Assembly (NCBI GenBank): GCA_001302725.1
Contig: LIZU01000075.1
Coordinates: forward strand, 1-6,405
DNA: 6,405 nucleotides
Direction of reading: 5' to 3'
DNA from: a candidate division Zixibacteria bacterium DG_27
GTDB lineage: Bacteria > Zixibacteria > MSB-5A5 > DG-27
In this document: piece after piece, positions 1 through 4,625 of the stretch
Layout: every line of letters begins with the position of its first letter
Position numbering within the stretch: position 1 is the stretch's first letter
Position numbers and translations under genes: made by a program
Notes under the pieces: model-generated
Database searches by the model: none
What the model was told of the DNA's origin: nothing
What the model saw: only the letters and a program-made list of their open reading frames with translations

Positions 1-52
1 GGGCTGCTGCCGAATCTGCTTAAGCTTGAGAAATCTTTCAGGAGAAGTTCAG

Positions 53-415
53 ATGAAAAAGACTCTGGTTTTAGTTGTTTGCTTGGTTCTGGTTTTAGCC
101 TCCACCGCCTACCTGACCAATCCCGGTGACATTTTTGGAACCTACAAATGGGAGGACAGGCCTCAGGAGGCGCCGGGCAAGAGAGTTTTCAAGACTGATT
201 ATAAAGCTGGCACCCTGGTCATCTTCGACCACAAGCTTCACGCTGACGATCTGGAGATCGGCTGCAACTCCTGTCATCACCTGGAGGCCTGCGGTCACTG
301 TCACCAAAAAGGCGTCAGGATACAGGTGGAGATGCAGGAGAGCAAGGTGGCTCTGCACAAGAGTTGCTTCGCTTGCCACGAGGGGAAAGACTGCGGTACC
401 TGCCACAAGCGGTAA
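53..415 (+). CDS. Exported tetraheme class III (c3-type) cytochrome c
   Basis: A 120-residue protein, probably a periplasmic electron carrier. Residues 1-19 form an export signal: two lysines, a long Leu/Val core and a possible signal peptidase I site after S-T-A (17-19). Cys10 lacks a lipobox. Four CxxCH heme c motifs lie at residues 71-75, 80-84, 105-109 and 114-118. Further histidines at 60 and 63 (FDHKLH), 76 (directly after the first motif) and 102 sit where cytochrome c3 places its four distal axial ligands, which argues for bis-His, low-potential hemes. Unlike classical c3, all four motifs are CxxCH with no CxxxxCH, and the protein is compact. The ATG at 53 is preferred over the TTG at 26 because AGGAGA (40-45) lies 7 nt upstream and the signal peptide begins there. 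The frame is open to the window edge upstream. Redox partners are not visible. The family call is strong; the physiological role is inference. Confidence 0.92.
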   Translation: MKKTLVLVVCLVLVLASTAYLTNPGDIFGTYKWEDRPQEAPGKRVFKTDYKAGTLVIFDHKLHADDLEIGCNSCHHLEACGHCHQKGVRIQVEMQESKVALHKSCFACHEGKDCGTCHKR

Positions 416-568
416 GTTGTTCTTGAAGGACCATTATTTAACCCGTCCGTAGTCAAAGCCCTTCTAACCGAGGGAGACACTGGATTAACCGCTGGTGAAA
501 GTTCTTAGGTCGGGGGGCTTCTTTTTCAATTACATTCTCACGTACACAAGGTGCTTAGGATCATATCG

Positions 569-613
569 GGCGGTAAGGAGACCGCCTCTGTGAGCTGTTT
601 AAGATACCAGTGA
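569..613 (+). promoter_or_regulatory. Hairpin presenting a Shine-Dalgarno, plus 7-codon mini-ORF overlapping the next start
   Basis: GGCGGT (569-574) and ACCGCC (581-586) form a perfect 6-bp stem. The six-base loop, AAGGAG (575-580), is a near-ideal Shine-Dalgarno. Nine nt after it a GTG (590) opens a 7-codon frame (MSCLRYQ) ending in TGA at 611-613, which overlaps the GTG at 610 of the membrane protein gene as GTGA. That gene has no good ribosome binding site of its own within 15 nt, so termination-reinitiation from the mini-ORF is a plausible way to start it. The bases are seen directly; the regulatory reading is inference. The rest of the 416-609 gap holds a T-rich tract near 519-527 without a convincing stem, so no terminator is called. 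Confidence 0.35.
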
Positions 614-1491
614 ACCATCGTCGCCGACCAGGTTTCAAAGCTTACGGCTACCTCGGATTGCTCATAATCGTCACCTCGGAGGTGATGATGTTCCTGAAGG
701 TGGAGCCCTTCTACACTTTGCACACTCCCATTTGCTGGAGCGGGCTCATACTTTTTGTGGATGCTTTGATATTCAAGCTAAAGGGGGAATCCTTCATCGC
801 CTCCCGCACCTGGGAGTTCCTCCTGTTGTTGCCGATTTCCATTGGACTGTGGTACATCTTCGAATTCTATAACCTTTTCCTCCACAACTGGCATTACGTA
901 GGCTTGCCCGCAAGCAGAATCTACCGCTACTTCGGGTATGCATGGAGTTTCGCCACCATCTGGCCGGCGATCCTGGAAGTCGCCGAACTGGTCGAATCCC
1001 TCGGTCTCTACAGAAGAGTCAAGATCTCTCCCGTTAAGCCCTCCAGGGCGGGACTGTTCACACCAATCCTAATCGGTTTCACTTTCCTTTTGATTCCGAT
1101 CGTTTTCCCCAGCAGATATTGGGCCGTCTTGGTGTGGACCGGCTTGGTGCTCTTTCTGGACCCTATAAACTACCTGGCCGGAGGCAGCTCTCTTCTACGC
1201 GATTTCAAGCACGGTAACCCCCGGCGATTCCTCAATCTCCTCACCTCCGGGCTTATTTGCGGAATTTTCTGGGAATTCTGGAACTACTGGGCCGGGGCGA
1301 AGTGGGTCTACACCGTGCCAATTTTGGAGAACATGAGAATCTTCGAGATGCCGGTAATTGGATATTTGGGTTTTTTGCCCTTCGCCCTGGAATGTCTGGT
1401 GATGTATTCAACCGTGACCCTGGTCTTGCGACATTTTCTGAAACTTGACTGGTATCTCCTGAGAGAGGGGACATCCGCGGCAGACATTTAG
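610..1491 (+). CDS. Polytopic membrane protein with internal tandem duplication, function unknown
   Basis: A 293-residue, very hydrophobic and Trp/Phe/Tyr-rich protein. I do not recognise a characterised family. About eight membrane segments are apparent, near residues 12-29, 43-56, 69-90, 106-125, 148-167, 171-187, 207-228 and 248-273. The two halves are homologous. WSGLILFVD (43-51) matches WTGLVLFLD (176-184); FEFYN (84-88) matches WEFWN (221-225). W-x-Y at 94-96 matches 232-234; P100 matches P237; GY at 109-110 matches 251-252; PAILE (119-123) matches PFALE (257-261). The Asp, Glu and Asn conserved in both copies lie in or next to hydrophobic segments and are candidate functional residues. 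No heme, metal-cluster or transporter signature was found. The GTG at 610 is the likely start because an in-frame stop lies at 574-576 and no other ATG, GTG or TTG intervenes. Translation may depend on the mini-ORF upstream. The cytochrome gene lies 194 nt upstream, so a role near electron transfer is possible but unproven. Confidence 0.85.
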   Translation: MNHRRRPGFKAYGYLGLLIIVTSEVMMFLKVEPFYTLHTPICWSGLILFVDALIFKLKGESFIASRTWEFLLLLPISIGLWYIFEFYNLFLHNWHYVGLPASRIYRYFGYAWSFATIWPAILEVAELVESLGLYRRVKISPVKPSRAGLFTPILIGFTFLLIPIVFPSRYWAVLVWTGLVLFLDPINYLAGGSSLLRDFKHGNPRRFLNLLTSGLICGIFWEFWNYWAGAKWVYTVPILENMRIFEMPVIGYLGFLPFALECLVMYSTVTLVLRHFLKLDWYLLREGTSAADI

Positions 1492-1598
1492 AGCCTCAGA
1501 TTTCTTCGCGAAAGCAACCCCCATCAGTTCAGGCTTCATTCCTCTTTCCAGCCAGGGGTAACTCCTCACCCGAGCGAGCTAAGCCCCTGTTTGATCTT

Positions 1599-1630
1599 CA
1601 CCAAATCCAGTTGGTGCACAGTCTGCAGAC
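1599..1630. repeat. Adjacent inverted repeat and palindrome, possible operator
   Basis: CACCAA (1599-1604) and TTGGTG (1611-1616) are perfect inverted copies separated by six bases. Four bases further on, GTCTGCAGAC (1621-1630) is a perfect 10-bp palindrome. Both lie about 35-65 bp upstream of the -35 box of the promoter candidate at 1666-1694, a position suited to an activator or repressor site. Short palindromes also occur by chance, and no known regulator motif was recognised. Confidence 0.25.
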
Positions 1631-1665
1631 CGATCCCGCCCTCTTTGCTGTCTTTTGTCGCTGTT

Positions 1666-1694
1666 TTGAACTTCGACCACTGTTGTTCTATAAA
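1666..1694 (+). promoter_or_regulatory. Candidate sigma70-type promoter for the yfiR-like/kinase operon
   Basis: TTGAAC (1666-1671) resembles the -35 consensus TTGACA in its first four bases. TATAAA (1689-1694) matches the -10 consensus TATAAT at five of six. The spacer is exactly 17 bp. Transcription would begin near 1701 and give a leader of about 330 nt before the ATG at 2033. It is the only good plus-strand promoter match noticed by eye between the membrane protein and the YfiR-like gene. Transcription from it is not shown. Confidence 0.4.
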
Positions 1695-1847
1695 TAGGCA
1701 GCCGGAGTTTGCCTCAGTAAGGAGACTAATAGCTTCTCGCGGCCATCCGATAAAGCGACTAAGGTTTCCCTCTCTCTGGGGGAGAGCTGGGGCCAGAGAT
1801 TCAACCAAAGTTGATTTGCCAGAGCGCGGAGAAGGAGGTCTTCAGGC

Positions 1848-2030
1848 ATGAACCTGATTAGAAGAGTTAATCTCGCTCCGGGGTATCTGTGCTTTCGCTT
1901 TTGTGCCAAGAGCTGGCAACTGCGGTCACGATCAAGACAACAGGCGCTTCCGGGGAGGCATTTGGGCCTTCGACCCTGCCTCCGTCTGCAAGTGGAGATT
2001 AGCTGTTGTCCAACGATTATGGGATCCTAG
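1848..2030 (+). CDS. Doubtful 60-residue ORF, possible leader ORF coupled to the YfiR-like gene
   Basis: This frame has the best ribosome binding site in the intergenic region: AAGGAGG at 1832-1838, nine nt before the ATG. It stops with TAG at 2028-2030, two nt before the ATG of the YfiR-like gene, whose own ribosome binding site is poor. That arrangement suits translational coupling. The product is very basic (many Arg, one acidic residue) and Cys/Leu-rich beyond about residue 20. It has no recognisable domain and does not look like a conserved folded protein. It may be a non-functional leader translated for its position, or simply an open frame by chance. Confidence 0.25.
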   Translation: MNLIRRVNLAPGYLCFRFCAKSWQLRSRSRQQALPGRHLGLRPCLRLQVEISCCPTIMGS

Positions 2031-2032
2031 CT

Positions 2033-2620
2033 ATGAAAATGAATCCACGACTATCATCACTAATAGTTGCCTTTCTCCTGCCCCTATTGCCGGCCTCCAC
2101 TTTGGCCCGGGTGAGTGTTCCGGAAAGCAGACAGATACCGATCTTTTTGAAGATACTAGCCTACGATCGCAATCTGAACCAGAGGGTGGGGGAGAGACTT
2201 CACATCGGCATCATCTATTCCGATCGCAGCCACCCGGAGTCGGGCGATAATCTGAGCAACGTTATCGATGCCTTAGGCCAGAACCAGAGCACTGAAATCA
2301 AGGGTCTGCCAATTACCTTCTCGGTTCTGAGATTCAGCACTCCGGAGGCATTCGCTCAGCGGTTGAAGGAAGGAGGCGTCGACATCGTCTACCTCACCTC
2401 CGGATTGCGAGAAAACCTTCCCGACATAGTGGCAGTGACACGGCACCTAAAGGTTCTGAGTTTGGCGGCAGAGATCGTCTACCTCAAATCCGGAGTGGCG
2501 TTGGGGCTACACTCGATAGAGGGACGCCTAAAGATATTCATTAACTTGAAGGCCTCGCGGCAGGAGGGAGCCCGTTTCTCGGCTAGTATACTGAAGCTTT
2601 GCGAGATCGTGGGGGATTGA
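2033..2620 (+). CDS. YfiR/DUF4154-like periplasmic regulatory protein
   Basis: A 195-residue exported protein. Residues 1-25 are a classical signal peptide: Lys and Arg, then a Leu/Val/Phe core, with probable cleavage after T-L-A (23-25). The mature part follows the YfiR (DUF4154) plan. A short helix near 35-44 precedes a beta strand with LHIGIIYSD (56-64). Next come a helix and the segment GLPITFSVLR (91-100), then VDIVYLTS (116-123). The diagnostic C-terminal block has SGVALGL (153-159), IFINLKASRQEGARFSA (168-184) and a final helix ending LKLCEIV. Only one cysteine (190) is present, so the two disulfides of Pseudomonas YfiR are absent. In the YfiBNR system YfiR binds and represses the periplasmic domain of its inner-membrane partner; here the next gene, one nt away, encodes a CHASE8-like kinase, the likely partner. 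ATG at 2033 is chosen over TTG at 2006 because it begins the signal peptide; GGGAT at 2021-2025 is a weak ribosome binding site. Confidence 0.8.
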   Translation: MKMNPRLSSLIVAFLLPLLPASTLARVSVPESRQIPIFLKILAYDRNLNQRVGERLHIGIIYSDRSHPESGDNLSNVIDALGQNQSTEIKGLPITFSVLRFSTPEAFAQRLKEGGVDIVYLTSGLRENLPDIVAVTRHLKVLSLAAEIVYLKSGVALGLHSIEGRLKIFINLKASRQEGARFSASILKLCEIVGD

Positions 2621-2621
2621 G

Positions 2622-4451
2622 GTGAGGCTTCTGGGGTTCTATCTCAACCGCTCCATCAGAACCAAACTCACCGCGGTCATGGTTACAGGTTTGGCGGTGG
2701 TGGCGATCTTTGTTACCGTCTTTTTCCCAACCAGACAGAAGCATCTGGCCTTCGAGGAATTGAAGACTAAAGCTGTCTCTCTGGCACGCCTGCTGGCCTA
2801 CAACGTTTCTCCGGGCCTGGAGTTCCAAGACCTGGAGGCGGTTCAAGAGGCGGTCTCGGGGGTACAGACGGATGTGGATGTTATCAACCTTCAGATCTTC
2901 GATAGGGAGAAGAACACCTTCTATTCTTACAGCAGCGGCAAAGGGAGCGCTTCTCCTCTCGGATCCAGACTGGGTGAAAACGAGGTACTGGAACTCCCCG
3001 ACAGATTGGTTCTCTCCACCCCTGTCTATACCAACCGAAATCGGATTGGAAGCCTAACATTGGAGATTTCGACTCTGGGGGTCCTGCAACAGGTTAGAGA
3101 CAACCGGGATCTGACCCTGATGGTCAGCTTGTTGTTATTCTTGATGGGAATAGCGCTTTCCAGCTTACTGGCGGGCCACCTCACCAAGCCTCTTTTACGC
3201 CTCACAGAAATAACCCGGAAAGTATCCACCGGAGACCTCACCTATCACATCGACATCAAGGCGAAAGATGAGATCGGCCACTTGGCGTCGTCCTTCAACA
3301 ATATGGTGAGTTCTCTGAGGGAGGCCCAGCAAAGAAACCGGCTCTACCTCCAGAAGATCGAGAAATCTAACCTTATCCTGCAGGAACAGCGAAAAGAGAT
3401 CGAGGCTTACAGCCACACCCTGGAAGAGAGGGTGGAGGAGAGAACCGCCAGACTCAACCAGGCATACCAGGAGCTCTCCGAGAAGAATATAGAACTGGAA
3501 AGAACTCTGGAGGCTCTGAACAGATCTCAAGAGCGGCTTCGAGAGGCGGAGAAGCTAGCCGTAATCGGGGAGATAGGTAGCCGAGTAGCTCATGAGATCT
3601 TAAACCCCATAACCGCCCTTTTGTCCCGGACGCAGATCGAAATGGATTACTTCGAGGTCACTCAGAACGCCCTCAAGATGATGAAGGAAATAATCGCTGA
3701 CTGGCAGCAAAACCTCAGAACCGGGAAGCTATCCGAATACCTCCTCCGGAAAAGCCCGGAGAAAACCGACGCCAGCTATGGAGAGGAAGATTTGGCCCTC
3801 CTCTCCCGGGCGGTAGAGAAAAATATCGATAGCTTGAAAAGAAGCCAGGAGTTTCTCCACTTTTTCGAACATCACATCATGAGACTGGTCAAGATCATCG
3901 ATAACCTCCGGGAGATGGCCAGATCCAAAAGGGAGCTCGAGGAGGTGGATGTCAACAGCTGTTTGCAGGAGGTGGCAGAGCTCTACCAAGATGGAGTGAA
4001 GAAAAGGAAGATCAAGTTGACCCAGAAGCTCACCCCCAACCTCCCGAAAATCTACACGGACTACACCGAGCTCTTTCAGGTCTTCTCTAACCTCTTGCGC
4101 AACGCTATGCAAGCCGTAGAGAGCGAGAGGAGGGAGGGTGGAGAGGTTACCTTTGACTCCGAGGTGGTAGGGGAGGAGACTTGGGTTCGGGTGATTGACA
4201 ACGGCGTGGGGATACCGGAGGAGAACAGACCCCTCATCTTCGAGCATGGCTTCTCGACCAAATCCAGAAGCGAGGGGACCGGGTTGGGTCTGGCCATAAG
4301 CGGGCGGCTGGTGCAAGAGATGGGAGGGGAGCTGCTTTTGGAGTCTTCAGAACCGGGAGCCGGAGCTACCTTTTTGGTCAAGCTCCCTTCAATGAACAAG
4401 CCTGTGCCTGCCGAAACAAGCAGGGTGGAAAGGGTCGAAAAGGCACTCTAG
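2622..4451 (+). CDS. Membrane sensor histidine kinase: CHASE8-like, HAMP, extended DHp, HATPase_c
   Basis: A 609-residue inner-membrane histidine kinase, complete in the window. Order: TM1 about 14-35; a periplasmic domain about 36-163 that resembles CHASE8 of YfiN (conserved start FEELKTKAVSLARLLAYNV at 44-62, then a strand with INLQIFD at 88-94); TM2 about 164-185; HAMP 187-240 with P190 and DEIG (216-219); a long coiled coil to about 312. The H-box is HEILNPITALL (324-334), with H324 the phospho-acceptor. The second DHp helix, RLVKIIDNLREMA, starts only at 421, so the hairpin carries about 60 extra residues. The ATPase domain has an N-box with N490 and N494, G1 DNGVG (526-530), F-box IFEHGFSTK (539-547) and G2 GTGLGL (552-557). 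The short tail 592-609 has no receiver domain. GTG at 2622 follows the previous stop by one nt, with GGGGG upstream, which indicates an operon with the YfiR-like gene. The response regulator is not in the window. Kinase activity is very likely; the ligand is unknown. Confidence 0.93.
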   Translation: MRLLGFYLNRSIRTKLTAVMVTGLAVVAIFVTVFFPTRQKHLAFEELKTKAVSLARLLAYNVSPGLEFQDLEAVQEAVSGVQTDVDVINLQIFDREKNTFYSYSSGKGSASPLGSRLGENEVLELPDRLVLSTPVYTNRNRIGSLTLEISTLGVLQQVRDNRDLTLMVSLLLFLMGIALSSLLAGHLTKPLLRLTEITRKVSTGDLTYHIDIKAKDEIGHLASSFNNMVSSLREAQQRNRLYLQKIEKSNLILQEQRKEIEAYSHTLEERVEERTARLNQAYQELSEKNIELERTLEALNRSQERLREAEKLAVIGEIGSRVAHEILNPITALLSRTQIEMDYFEVTQNALKMMKEIIADWQQNLRTGKLSEYLLRKSPEKTDASYGEEDLALLSRAVEKNIDSLKRSQEFLHFFEHHIMRLVKIIDNLREMARSKRELEEVDVNSCLQEVAELYQDGVKKRKIKLTQKLTPNLPKIYTDYTELFQVFSNLLRNAMQAVESERREGGEVTFDSEVVGEETWVRVIDNGVGIPEENRPLIFEHGFSTKSRSEGTGLGLAISGRLVQEMGGELLLESSEPGAGATFLVKLPSMNKPVPAETSRVERVEKAL

Positions 4452-4625
4452 CGCTGCCGCGGACAAGCTATCAGGGGGCTGAAGTCCGAAAAAGCTGAGA
4501 GGCTATCTCTTCGCAATGCCCGATAGCTCGGTGGTGCTTGTGGTCTCGAAGGGTTATCGAACTGCATTCAGGCAGCCGGAACGCTGCCTTAAGATAGCTG
4601 GGTGGACTACTGCGGAGGTCGGCAA
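4452..4625 (+). promoter_or_regulatory. Intergenic leader with repeated GATAGCY half-sites and a hairpin
   Basis: Within 135 bp there are two inverted half-sites, AGCTATC (4466-4472) and GGCTATC (4501-4507), and two direct ones, GATAGCT at 4522-4528 and 4593-4599. In RNA, 4466-4472 can pair with either later copy, and 4502-4507 with 4522-4527, so mutually exclusive folds are possible. In DNA they could be an operator array. A separate perfect hairpin has AGGCAGC (4570-4576) against GCTGCCT (4583-4589) with a six-base loop and no T tract, so it is not an obvious terminator. GGAGG (4614-4618) is the ribosome binding site of the next gene. No known riboswitch consensus was recognised. Confidence 0.35.

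Larger units (their letters stand above)
1492..2032. other. Long intergenic region without a convincing conserved gene
   Basis: About 540 bases separate the membrane protein from the YfiR-like gene. Several overlapping frames are open but none gives a recognisable product. On the plus strand these are 1591-1851 and 1848-2030. On the minus strand they are 1909 down to 1688 (TTG start, or ATG at 1849) and 1808 down to 1566. The two minus-strand products look fairly protein-like in composition (one contains LSPRERETL, the other ends HQLDLVKIKQG) and lie in different frames, so a frameshifted gene remnant is possible. I could not identify it. The region also carries a promoter candidate (1666-1694), a 6-bp inverted repeat and a 10-bp palindrome (1599-1630), an 8-bp palindrome TTCGCGAA (1505-1512) and a strong ribosome binding site (1832-1838). 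No rho-independent terminator with a clear stem and T tract was seen after the membrane protein gene. Confidence 0.5.

Noticed and set aside
3..23. Possible C-terminal tail of an upstream gene (six codons, A-A-A-E-S-A, then TAA).
   Set aside because: Seven codons at a window edge are too few to support a gene, and the other two frames are also open there.
26..52. TTG at 26 as the cytochrome start, adding nine residues.
   Set aside because: The ATG at 53 has a well-placed ribosome binding site and begins a standard signal peptide; the extension would bury it.
500..530. T-rich stretch after GGGGGG as a rho-independent terminator for the cytochrome gene.
   Set aside because: No stem pairs with the G run, so the hairpin needed for intrinsic termination is missing.
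1903..2250. 115-codon plus-strand frame overlapping the start of the YfiR-like gene.
   Set aside because: Its second half is an out-of-frame reading of a gene with a signal peptide and a family match; composition is low in hydrophobic structure.
2782..2797. Sigma54-like TGGCACG followed by CTGG.
   Set aside because: It lies inside the kinase coding region, and the -12 element lacks the required TGC.
3729..4316. 195-codon open frame on the minus strand.
   Set aside because: It is the antisense shadow of the kinase DHp and ATPase domains, whose motifs are intact on the plus strand.
4452..4625. GEMM-type c-di-GMP riboswitch before the Cache sensor.
   Set aside because: The conserved GEMM core elements could not be found; only generic inverted repeats are present.
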